64,000 bases of DNA from Rhizaria sp. SCN 62-66 (taxonomy: Eukaryota; Rhizaria, unplaced). Under the pieces are notes generated by a model. The model saw nothing but the letters and a program-made list of their open reading frames with translations. It did not search any database and was not told the origin of the DNA. The stretch is from contig MEDY01000223.1 of NCBI GenBank assembly GCA_001724265.1, forward strand, positions 1 through 64,000, given 5' to 3'. Positions 53,461 through 64,000 of the stretch are shown in pieces. The position numbers and the translations under genes were made by a program. Positions within the stretch are counted from its first letter, which is position 1. Each line of letters begins with the position of its first letter.

Positions 53461-54602
53461 GTTTCCTCGCGCTCGCTGTGCTTGGACGCGTTGCCCAGGT
53501 CGTTCTCGCCACAATGTCCCGCCGCAAGCGCCGCCAAACAGCTTTCGCCGCCTCTCAACAACGTTCCAATAACTCCAGCAACAACAGCTCCAACACCTCC
53601 AGCGCGAGCGTTAGCCAAACCAACAGCAACACGACTGGCGCTAAGACCTCATCTGCGTCTAAGAGCAAGTGGCGTGTGATGGCTGTGTTGGGCTCTGGAG
53701 GCCACACGTCTGAGCTCATGGCTGTGCTTTCCGCCGTGCCAAGGTGCGATTTCACACAATGTCGCCATATATTCGACATATATCACATGTATAATGTAAC
53801 TACGTTCTTTTTCTTGAGAAACATTGTCTAACTCTAGACGCCGTATTTGTCGCTCTTTTTGTTTGTTTTACTGTTTCTTTAGGTCCAAATTCGCCTCTCT
53901 CGAGTATATCCTTGCAGAGACTGACAAACTCTCCCGCACCCGCATCGAAGCCTACGAGGCCTCACTCGCACTCGCACACCCTCAACAGTCTCAGTCTGCT
54001 GTGAGATCTAAGAACGCTTCTGCGACTGCCGATGTGTCTGCGATCGCGGATGCACCGAAGATCAGTTTCACAACACTGCCCCGCAGCCGCGAAGTCGGGC
54101 AGTCTTTCCGCTCGAGCATCCTCACAACGGCCAAGGCGACATTATTCGCGATGAAACTCGTTTTTAGCAATGTACGTCTTTTCTTTACATCTCAAGACCC
54201 CAATCGTCACATAATCAAGTTCGCATGATGTCTCAATTGACTTTATAATCGCTACTATGAGCTTTAAACAATGAATACGCCTGAGATAACACAGAACAAC
54301 TCACTTTTGTTATATAATCTAAATCTTTGTGTTTCTGCGTGCTGTATTCCCCGCCAAAGACGCCCGACTTGCTCGTGGTCAACGGCCCCGGCACATGCGT
54401 CCCCCTATGTTGGTCTGCTTTTGCCCTCCGCCTCCTCGGCCTCCGGTCGCCGCGCGTCGTCTTTATTGAGTCCTTCGCGCGCGTCTCGCGACTCAGTCTC
54501 TCGGGGTATTTGCTGTACCCGATCGTGGACAGGTTCGTAGTGCAGTGGCCGCAGCAGGCCGAGAAGTTCGCTTACTCAGAGTATATCGGAACCATCTGCT
54601 AA
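53436..54602 (+). CDS. ALG14: UDP-GlcNAc transferase subunit ALG14 (3 exons)
   Basis: Exons 53436-53743, 53883-54171 and 54360-54602 join in matching phases (donors gtgcga, gtacgt) to 279 residues, stop TAA. Residues 1-25 form a membrane anchor (WFLLLSFLALAVLG). The GT-B N-terminal half follows: VLGSGGHTSELMAVL, the segment LEYILAETD, REVGQSFRSSILTT, PDLLVVNGPGTCVPL and VFIESFARVSRLSLSGYLLY. ALG14 anchors the catalytic subunit ALG13 to the ER membrane. Together they add the second GlcNAc to dolichol-PP-GlcNAc in N-glycan synthesis. The protein is somewhat longer than human ALG14 (216) because of Asn/Ser/Thr-rich inserts after the anchor and after the first intron. Confidence 0.95.
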
Positions 54603-55325
54603 GAGAGACAAAACAATGACTTTACGCAATAATGCCGACATCAGAATATTTATCTTGTCTTTTTGGATACTTCATATTGTTTTTGGTTCAATTAGTGATT
54701 ATTACTGGTTGTTTCACGCTTGTTTTATGATGAGTTTTGGTTCAAGAGTTACTTAGCTTCACGTTGAATATGATACATAGCACACGTATACGTTGCCTTG
54801 TCCGAGTAACACATTTAAATAATGGAAACTTGTGTAATTTTGTGGAACATATTCGCATTCTGTTTTATTTTGTCTTTATTTACGTGAACTGGTGTGTTTT
54901 CAGTGTGCTGACGTGTTGGCGCGTGTGGGATCGAGGTGACCGTGAGCAGCAGTGACCGTGAGCACAGCCGAGCGCGAGCTTGAAGCAAGAGAGAAGGGTA
55001 GTCGTACTTAGCAGACGCCAGAAGATATCACCTTCGAAGGCTTCGCACGGCTGCCAGCATGGTTCTTTCGGTCCAGGATTACTAGGTTAGCGAGAGCAAG
55101 TGGTGTTGGTTTCGCGTATTTGATACTATGAGCGGGGGACGTTGTTGATAGGGTCTATTTTCGATTCCCAGTGTGGCCGCGACGTCACCTCTCGTCCCCT
55201 CCAGCGCTTGCTCTTTCCGCCTCTTTCTGCTCCCGGCATCCTTTTCTAGCTTAATTCCCCCCGACTACTAGGTAGCTCACTCTTTTTACTTCCTGCTTGT
55301 TTTGTTTTTTGCGTTTTCCAGAAGC
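54603..55325. other. Intergenic region between ALG14 and ARP2
   Basis: 723 bases. The part just before the ARP2 ATG is pyrimidine-rich and ends CCAGAAGC; a 5' UTR intron ending there is possible. No gene seen. Confidence 0.55.
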
Positions 55326-57253
55326 ATGTCGAAGCGCACCATTGTCTGCGACAACGGCACGGGCTACTGCAAGGTCGGCTACGCCGGCTCCAACTTCCCC
55401 GAGCACATCTTCCCTTCGATCATCGGCCGCCCGATGATGCGCTTCGAGGAGGAGTTCAAGGACGTCCAGCTCAAGGAAATCATGTGCGGCGATGAGGCTG
55501 CCAAGTACCGCTCCATGCTCAAGACCAGCTACCCCGTCGAGAACGGCCAGGTACGACACTACCACCCTTCCTTTTATCTGCATCTTCGAGCAACGATATC
55601 TCCGCCCATCCGCACTCCCTCTTGATATCCCCACGCCAATTAAACGCAATATCGCCATGTAGATCTGTGTTTTCAGTTTTAGTTCTTCGATCTCACTTCT
55701 TGTGCTTCTATCTTCTCCTTCTTTGCGCTGTCTCGCCGCCTCGCGCCCCTTGTCTCGCTCCGCTGGCTTCTCTGTGATTACTCGCCCTCCCCAGGTTCGC
55801 GACTGGGATGGCATGCGCGCCCTCTGGGACTACACCTTCCACGAGCGCCTCAACATCGACCCCTCGGACCACAAGATCCTGCTGACGGAGCCCCCGCTCA
55901 ACCCGCTCGAGAACAAGAAGAAGATGCTCACCAACATGTTCGAGACCTACGGCTTCGCCGCCGCTAAGGTCGAGATCCAGGTACGTTCCCTTCCCATTAT
56001 ATAGCACCATCTTGCCATCGTCATGTTGCGGTCTAAGATAACTTAAAGATAGATGATCTCTTTTAACACCTGAAATATTATCTCTCTTCTCACCTCGATT
56101 TTATCTTGGCTCTCTATATCCTCCCGCTTTCTCGCTCCTTTTCCTCTTGCTCGACCACAGGCTCTTCTCGTGCTCTACGCCCAGGGCCTCATCAACGGTG
56201 TCGTTGTCGACTCCGGTGACGGTGTGACCCACATCGTGCCTGTCTGGGACAACACCTGCCCCACGCACCTCATCAAGCGCCTCGATGTCGCTGGCCGTCA
56301 CGTCACCCAGTACCTCATCAAGCTCCTCCAGGTACGCCTTCTACCCTCTTCACTTTCGCAAGAGATATATCGCCACGATAACATTCTTGTGACATTAATT
56401 CTGTATAACTTCATATATTTACTCAACATCTATCTATGAGTTTAAATTTATCGCTAACAAAATCTATCTTGTGCCTTTATATTCGCTTTTGTTCTGTTTC
56501 TGTGCTTTTCTTCTCACTCTTAGGCCCGCGGCTACAACTTCAACCGCACTGCCGACTTCGAGACTGTCCGCCAGATCAAGGAGAAGTGCTGCTACGTTGG
56601 CTACGACCTCGAGGTCGAGAAGCGCCTTGCTCTCGAGACCACGACCATGCTCGAGACCTTCGTGCTGCCCGATGACCGCGAGATCAAGGTCGGCATGGAG
56701 CGCTTTGAGGCGCCTGAGGTGCTGTTCAACCCCGCGCTCGTCGACTGCGAGCGCCCCGGTGTCCACAAGATGCTCTTCGACATGATCCAGGTCCGCATCT
56801 ATCTCCAATAACATCTACCAGCTCCTTATTTTTACTTTTATTAGACCTTTTTCTTCCTTTTACTCTTTTTACACTCTACTGACACTCACTCATCTTTGCC
56901 TCTATTTACTCGTCCTATTTGCGCTTCTACAGGAGGCCGACATCGACCTGCGTCCCGCCTTCTACAAGCACATCGTCCTCTCCGGCGGCACCACCATGTT
57001 CCCCGGTCTCCCGTCCCGCATGGAGAAGGAGATGCGTTCCCTGTACTCTGACCTCGTCAAGGGCAACCCCACGAGCATCAAGAAGTTCCAGCTCCGCATC
57101 GAGGACCCCCCGCGCCGCAAGCACATGGTCTTCCTGGGCGGCGCCGTGCTGGCCGACATCATGGACAAGAGCCCCGAGTTCTGGATCACCAAGCAGGAGT
57201 GGGATGAGAACGGTGCGTCCATCATCCAGCGCAAGTTCGGCGGTGCCATCTAA
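55326..57253 (+). CDS. ARP2: Actin-related protein 2 (Arp2; 5 exons)
   Basis: Exons 55326-55550, 55795-55980, 56161-56331, 56524-56790 and 56933-57253 all break in phase 0 and give 389 residues, the family length, stop TAA. ATP-site motifs are present: [13 protein letters not shown] near the N-terminus, [14 protein letters not shown] near 155-168 and [14 protein letters not shown]. Arp2-specific text includes [20 protein letters not shown] and [23 protein letters not shown]. With Arp3 and five other subunits it nucleates branched actin filaments. After VPV the usual YEGFALPH-type loop is replaced by [12 protein letters not shown], a divergent stretch. Donors are gtacga, gtacgt, gtacgc and gtccgc. 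Confidence 0.98.
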
Positions 57254-57920
57254 GAATCCCCTTAGACGGGACGGACGCAGCGGTTCGGCGGCGGCGGCGA
57301 CGGCGGCGGCAGCGGCGAAGAGCCTCCCCCGCACGTGTTGTGTGATCGCCGTGAGGATGTAATTGCTTGCTGGAAGGTGCTCAATGTAAAGTAGTTTTCA
57401 AAGTCGCTCTTGAACACGGCGCGGTAAAACCAACGTAAAAATATGTAGTATAGATCAAGGTCTAAGTTCAAAGTATTGTTGTTTTGTAAAAAAATGTATA
57501 TGTGTTTATCATTTCTTTTGTTCGATAAAAAGCGAATACAAATGATTTCGTTTCAAAAACGTCTGTTAAAGCCAACCGAGTTCGCCTGTGTGACAGTGAC
57601 GCGACAGCCAAAACTGCTGACAGTGATGATGGTCAGTCATACTAGCTCTGCGTGTAGATAAGTACAAGTCCGTTGTTTTGAAATGTGGCGGTGGTCTTTG
57701 AATAGATCGTTGTGGTTTTTACTATCCTTGTTAATTGTATCTCACCAGCCCCTACTTGTCGCGTGTATATCCTCTTTCCCCATCCCTACTTCCCCTCTCC
57801 GTGGTGCTCGGCCAAAGCTACCTTCCTTCGCTCACCAGGTCACACTGACCTCACTGAAACCTAGATAGGTCACGCTGCTCGTATAGCCCTTGCCTTCGAG
57901 TATCTGCAGACGACCGTCTG
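57254..57920. other. Intergenic region between ARP2 and COG2
   Basis: 667 bases. Beyond the ARP2 stop there is a GC-rich stretch to about 57330, then AT-rich sequence. The COG2 5' flank is pyrimidine-rich. No gene seen. Confidence 0.55.
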
Positions 57921-58035
57921 ATGCCTGTCACTGCCGCTCCAGGCACACACGGAGGCCCCCGCGCCCTCACGAGCTCAACAGCGACCGCACACTCCAACCC
58001 ACACGCTGCCAGCTCAAGCTCCACAGCAATGTCAG

Positions 58036-58067
<32 letters not shown>

Positions 58068-59367
58068 TCCACAGCCGCATCTTCCGCATATAGCCCCCCG
58101 GTGGCGTCGCCCACGTTTGTGTTTGACTCCGCAGCCTTCTTCAAGCCCCGCTTCAACGAAGACGCCTTTATCGCAACCTACCTCTCCAACGCAGCCAATG
58201 TCACCGCCACAAGCAACGCCAACGCCGCAACGGCGACATCTAGCGCCAGCGCGAACTCGGCCTACGTTAGCGGCGTTAAGGCCCGCTACGAGCGTCTGCT
58301 CTCCGACCTCAAGCGCTGCCACTCCCACTTCACAGCGCAGTTCAGCGCTCTGCTTAACACAGAGTACGCCGCCTTCATCGGCCTCTCACAGTCGCTCGAC
58401 GGCATCGCGCCGGCCGCCGCCGCGATCGCCGCGCGCGCCGACGCCCTGCTGCTGCGGCTTTCGCGCGCGCGCGCCGCGGTTGCGGTCGTGCTGGGCAAGG
58501 TTGCCGCAGCGGCGGAGGCGGCTGGCGCGGCGGCCGGGAAGGAGGAGACGCTGCGGCGGCTGGAGAGGGTCTGGGGCGAGTGCGACCAGCTGGAGGCCCT
58601 CCTGCTGCAGCGGGGCACGGGAACTGGAGAGGTGACCGTGACCAGCAGCGGTACCAGCGGTGCTCGTGATGCGAGCGGTGACTTGAAGGACGACAACGCA
58701 AGTAACCCAGCCAACAATGCAAACAATGCAAACACTGCGAGTGCGAGCGTGAGTGCATTGTTGTTCACGACCGCCGCTGCTGCAACTACTGCTACTTCTG
58801 ACAGTCGCAGCCGCGGTTACAGTTGCAGCAACAACACGCTTTCTGATGCTAACGACTGTGCTTCGAATGACGAGGACGAGGACGATGACGGCGACGACTC
58901 CGATTATGGTGATGTTGATGGTGATGAATGTGTGTATGAGGCTTACCTTAAAAACGCAGACCCTCAAAGTTATGCCCCGTCCGCTGCCCATTTGACCGCC
59001 AACCCGAACAAGACTCCTGCTGTTGCTGCTGTTGCAAACGCTGCTGCTGTCTGCTCTGTTTCTCGTGTAGATATTAACGTCAGTACTCCTCAGATGCTGA
59101 TGCGGGAAGCGTTGCTGCTGCTGGAGGCAGCGCAACACCTAGTGCAGGCGCACGCTACTCTAAGTACCCCCTTAGACGACGGCGGCGTCATAAGTGCGCA
59201 GGTGCAAAGCGCGGTGAAGTTGCAGTCCCAGCGGTACTTGAAGTTAAGCCGCCAGTTCCATGTAAGGGCCTCGAAGGCGCTGACGCAGACGCTGACTCTG
59301 CTCACGGAGACGTACATCTATAACCAAGACAGCAACAACACTAAGCACAACAGCAACAACAACAGCT

Positions 59368-59404
<37 letters not shown>

Positions 59405-61118
59405 CAACAGCGGTAACAGCGGTAGCAATCGCACCAATGCACTATTCATGCAATTTCTGCGCACTGCGCGCCTCATCCTGGCTGCTACCGCAACTGCTCC
59501 TAACACAAACACTAATGCGAACAACAGCTCGAACACTTTCAACATGTGGAGTACTAACTCTAGCACGACAGGCGCTAGTATTAGCTCTAGTGCGTCTGCG
59601 TTGGACTCAGATCCCGCCAGTGTCCGTGTGCTTGGCTGCGCAAGTGCTGAGACACTGTGCTCGAGTCTAAATACCTACTTACACAGCCTTGGCACAAACA
59701 GCATTCATGCCACCGCCTCTGCGTCTGTAGTTGCGGCCAATACGACTGCGGTTCGGAATGTAAGTAGCCCCTTGCTGGTGTCGGGCGACGGCACTTACAT
59801 CTCCGAAGGTACTGACACGGACGCGGCTTTAATTCGCCTTGTCGTAGCTTGTGTGCTCCGCAAGCAACTCAAGCGTGCTCTCAGCTCGAGTGCACACGCA
59901 AGTGTCAGTGGCAGTGCCAGTGTCGCTGCAAATGCGAGCACGAGCGCGAGCAGTGTGCTGGTTGAGTCACTGGCTATTGCAGCTGAAGCTACTCTTAACA
60001 ACAACAACACCAACAACAACGCCTCTAACGCTAACAGTGTGAGTGAGGTGGCCGCAAAGCTTGCGTCTGCGATGTGTCACACGGTCGTGGGCCTCCTGCC
60101 TTTGCTCGCACTCCTCTGCTCACAGTCACTCAGCTCACAGTCACTCAGCTCACAGTCCCCGAACTCGCAGCCGCAGTCGCTGTCACGGCTTAGCTCTCAG
60201 CCGCTCTGCTCAGAGTCTCAGGCGCAGTCGCCGCTGTCCCTGGTGTCATTGTGCATCCATGGAGTCTGGCCTGAGGTGCTGCTCGCCCTGCACAACGCCT
60301 CGGGTACGTGGCGCTCACAGTCATCAGCGGCACAAAATGTAAGTACCCCTGCTGGGCCACAGCCACGCAGCAGCAACAACAACAGCAGCTCGAAGGCCAA
60401 CAACACCACCACCACCACGATCACCTCCGACGGCAACGCCGCGAATGCAGGCGCAGTTGTTTTTCGGTCCTATTGGACGAACGCCGCCAACCATAAGCCG
60501 CATATCGTGCTTGCGCACTGCCACGCTCTGCAAGCCGTCGCACACGCCCTCGCGCGGTCACTTATTGGCGGCGAGGGCGCTGCTAGCCGTACTGACGCGG
60601 CTAAACTTCTCTCCGACGTGTTCCTGTCGCACAGCAGCACGGTCGCGCTCACGCAGAGCTGGGGTGTGAAGCTCGCGTTTAGCTTGCTGATGCAACAGCC
60701 GTTGACAGCGGTCACGACAACCGCGAGCAAAATCACATCCAATGCCGCTGCCATTGCTCGCTCGAGTCTTGTGAGCGTTAGCGACAAGAGGAGCTCTAGT
60801 TCTAGTGCATCGCAGTCGTCTAAGTGGGTGTCGGGGTCAGATCTAAGTACCTTGCTTTCACCTCTGAACAACAGCACGAACGTCAATGCCCCCGCTAGCG
60901 CCACGACTGGCGGCTACTTAGACTCGACCAAGGTACTTAGCGCGGTACTTACATCCGCCTTCTCAGCCCTTACACCGCACGAACTCGTGCCCGTCGCAGC
61001 TTCGACAATGGCAACTGCGCTAGCGCCTGCGTCCGTTGCGCTGGCGGCCGCCGTCTCGGCTTTGCCGTTACTCATGCCTACAGCAACAACAACAATTCTC
61101 ACTAACAATAACAATAGC

Positions 61119-61168
<50 letters not shown>

Positions 61169-62797
61169 CGCTGATGCTGGTCGTGATGCTGACGACAACG
61201 ACAGCGACGGCGACTTCGACAATGACACAGGCAGTGATGCTCCGGGTGATAACGACGCAGCCGCTGTTGTTCTGCTCGCCTCTGCGTTCGCTGCGACTGC
61301 CCCGGGGGCCAACCTAGCCACCGTCACTGCCGCCGCAGCCGCCGCAGCCGCCGCCCTCTCCAACGCCAACGCCACCTCCAACGCCAATGCCAATGTCAAT
61401 GTTAACGCGAACCTGATCACTGCTGGACTAGGTGTAGCTGGTGATGGTGGGTACTGCGGCATTCCGACCATCTTACCGCCGCTCAACGGCGCCGCTGCAG
61501 CCACGGGTACCCAGAACCCACAGCCCGCCCCCCTCACGGGTACACACACGGGTACCGGTGCCAGCGCGGCGGCGGCGGCGGCGGCGGGCGGCGGCGGTGG
61601 CGTGGGCGTGGGGCTCGGCCGGCGGCGGTGGCGCTCTGCGCTGCTGCTGGCGCTGGCATTGTGTCATGACGCGACCAAGCTCGCAGTGATGGTGCCGAAC
61701 GCGACGGCCGCCGCGACTGCGCGCATCCTCAACCTCCACACGGGCACGGTGAGCGTCAGCGCGGTGGTGGCCGCAGTGGCGCAGCTGACCGCGGCGGCGC
61801 GGCACAGGGCGGCCTCGGCAGCGTGGCGGGGCGGGTTGACGCTTGCGCTGGCTGCGGCGGCGACGGCAGCGCAACACATCAATGCGGGCATCTCGCAGCA
61901 AAAGATGGAGATGATGCTCGGCAATCTAAGTACCACTCCTGGAAGTAGAAGTACCGCCGCCGCTGCTGATTCTGCGAAAGTGAAGCCGCCGAGGTGGGTT
62001 CAGGGCGTGACGGCGCTGGTCCGTGACATCGCAGCTCTAAGTACTCCTTTAGACTTAGAAGATAACAGCATTCTAAGTACTGCGCGCGTGCCAGTGCCGC
62101 TGCCGCCCTATAACGCCCCCCGTGCGTCGCGTTTCACCGGAGTTGAGCTCGAAAATGCATTTGCGGCCTTTTTCGCGAACTGCGGCGCGGCGACAGGCTT
62201 GAACGCAACTGCAACCATGACAGCAATCTCCAACAACACCAACAACGGGATGAGTACTGCTGGCGCCGCTAGTAGTCCTAGAAGCAATATCACCGAGTTA
62301 TGCGACTTGACTGGCAGCACCAACACTCCGGCGACCGGCGTCTCTGGCTCTGTCTCTGGCTCAGCCTCAGCCACTAGCACGTCTGCGTCTGCGTCCGCTG
62401 GTCCGTTGATGTTGTCGCTGCTGCTCTGGGTGATTTCCCGCAGTGTGACGACGGCGCTTACGACGGCACTGTATGAGACGATCACGACGACGAAAGCGCT
62501 TGAAAACTCACTCTTATCCCTCAACTCTTCTCGTAACCCGATCAACACGAACATCGCTAGCGCAGCGAGCTCTAGCTCTGGTGTAAGTAGCGGCTCTGCT
62601 GCTGCGGCTGCGGTGAGTGCGCGGCTTCACTTAAAGGAGAATAGGCGGCTTAACTTGGCGCATTGGGCTGAAGGAGGGCTTGACGTCGTTTATGACACCA
62701 AAGTCGCCACTGCTGCCATGAGCTTTGCCAGCCATAGCCGTACGATTGCGCTTTCTCTTGCAAAGGCTCGCTCTGCCGTTGTATCACTGGAACAACA

Positions 62798-62840
<43 letters not shown>

Positions 62841-63536
62841 GTTGGCAGTGGCGGTGAACAGAAGCTGGAAGGGCTGGGCTTGGGTGGTGAGCTGTTGTCT
62901 CAGCTGACGAGTGAAAAGGACGTTACTACAAAGCCGTTCAGTCTGACTCGTCATAGTAGCACCGACCGCAGCAATAACGCCACCACTTCCGACGCAAGTG
63001 TTTTGTGGTCGTTACTGATTACTCCTGACCCTCCTCTGCTCCACAGCGTTTCCGCCAACACCAAGGCCGGATGGGTCGCTATTTGCGCTCACCCTCAGTA
63101 CTTCGCCACAGGAGCTGCCACCGCCACCAGTCCCTCGCTCGGTGGCGGCGGCTTAACTTCAGCCGCGGGGCGCGAGACGCGGCTTGTGTACTGCGTGGCC
63201 ACGACGGGCGCAGCGGGCAAGAAGAACAGTGTTGCCTTCCATGCTGACTCGGCTGTGACAAGCACGAAGTTTGCCTCGGTCGCGACAGCGAACCCGGCTT
63301 TACTGTTCACGGTGCCTCTCGATAAGTTCTCACTTGTGTATAGCAACGATGCGGGCGCAAGCAATGCCAACGCGAGCGCTGTAATGAACGCTGGTAGCAA
63401 CAGCAGCGCTAGCCGCAATTGGTTCGACTTAGTCCCTCTTTCTGCTGCTGGTGATGATAACGATGCTTCTGTAATGACTGTGGTTTGCCGTAGTAACACC
63501 GAAGCAAGTCAGTGGGTGCAGGCACTGTTGCGCTGA
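57921..63536 (+). CDS. COG2: Conserved oligomeric Golgi complex subunit 2, with PH-like C-terminus
   Basis: One uninterrupted frame of 1871 residues, stop TGA. The N-terminal COG2 domain is recognisable: FDSAAFFKPRFNEDAFIATY, then YERLLSDLKRCHSHFTAQFS, LNTEYAAFIGLSQSLDGI and RRLERVWGECDQLEALLLQ. COG2 belongs to lobe A of the COG tether, which returns Golgi enzymes by retrograde vesicle traffic. Human COG2 is about 740 residues. Here the excess is Asn, Ser, Ala, Gln and Asp/Glu tracts spread through the middle. The last 150 residues (AGWVAICAHPQYF ... LLFTVPLDKFSLVY ... WVQALLR) resemble a PH domain with its closing Trp-containing helix. Whether other COG2 proteins share this was not checked. 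Confidence 0.85.
61101..61167. repeat. AAC/AAT repeat encoding poly-Asn in COG2
   Basis: A near-pure AAC run in frame, encoding about 20 Asn, followed by an Asp-rich stretch. Confidence 0.9.
62790..62838. repeat. CAG/CAA repeat encoding poly-Gln in COG2
   Basis: An in-frame run of CAG with occasional CAA, encoding roughly 16 Gln. Confidence 0.9.
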
Positions 63537-64000
63537 GTGCGACATAGTGCTACAGTAACACTTTTGCTGTGGGCTCTCGTCTCACAGCAAGGAAAGGCTC
63601 ACAGTCACTCCATGCATTGTTCCCGAACGAACTTGACACTTACATTGCAACACTACATTGAGGGTGATATACTCACGTAATAACGCCCGCCGCTATCTAT
63701 TTCTGTACATTTACACTTAATACATATCTTTTCTGTATTATTACTTTAAAACTACTCTTTTCAACGGAGATATAGCGAGGATAAGTGTGCTGGCCACAAT
63801 TGCATTCCGCGGCAGCGGGGCCGACCAACCGCGACGTCAATCAGTTCGGGAAGCGTTCCATTGTCGAAACCATATCAAACATTAAAACACGTGTTAATCT
63901 CCGACGGTAGTACTAAAACATGGTTAAATCGTGTTTTACTGATTGTATATTAATTATATTATTATATGACAGCATGAAACCTGCATATATGCACTATATC
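63537..64000. other. 3' flank of COG2 to window end
   Basis: 464 bases, AT-rich, with no gene seen. AT content rises toward the right edge. Confidence 0.6.

Overview
This is a nuclear genome window from a single-celled eukaryote. Fifteen protein genes can be assembled. Ten are interrupted by short AT-rich spliceosomal introns; the exons are GC-rich and full of Ala, Asn, Gln, Ser and Gly tracts. Recognisable products are eukaryotic: a PAQR receptor, the ribosome-export GTPase Lsg1, Ran, Arp2, ALG14, COG2 and a Spinster-like MFS transporter. I cannot name the species. No rRNA, tRNA, CRISPR array or mobile element could be supported.

The main observation concerns the genetic code. All fifteen genes end in TAA (7) or TGA (8) and none in TAG. 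Nine in-frame TAG codons lie inside otherwise open, splice-consistent coding regions of five genes: two in paralogue A, three in B, two in C, one in the coiled-coil gene at 33885-36126 and one in the giant coiled-coil gene at 45001-52366. The economical reading is that UAG is a sense codon here while UAA and UGA remain stops. Two positions favour leucine: one TAG fills a hydrophobic core slot of a regular heptad, and another aligns without gaps to Leu in a paralogue. Glutamine cannot be excluded. UAG-only reassignment is known in a few protists (for example Leu in the rhizarian exLh, Gln in Iotanema and Blepharisma).

Layout: 1-2669 holds a small conserved-looking protein (+). A PAQR receptor (-) and Lsg1 (+) are divergent at 2670-9598. 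From 10164 to 28114 there is a tandem array of three minus-strand paralogues (A, B, C). A and C carry a zinc ribbon and TPRs followed by a long helical body; B has lost the zinc ribbon and TPRs. From 28877 to 36126, also on the minus strand, come an ankyrin/EF-hand-like protein, Ran and a coiled-coil protein. A cyclic-nucleotide-binding-domain protein (+, 36379-40407) faces an MFS transporter (-, 41169-44258). The remainder is on the plus strand: a 2403-residue coiled-coil protein, ALG14, Arp2 and COG2.

The genes serve unrelated housekeeping roles (ribosome export, nuclear transport, actin branching, N-glycosylation, Golgi tethering), as expected of ordinary nuclear gene order. Introns mostly begin GTAC, often GTACGT, rather than GTAAGT. 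All gene models are hand-spliced from reading-frame phase and splice signals, without transcript data.
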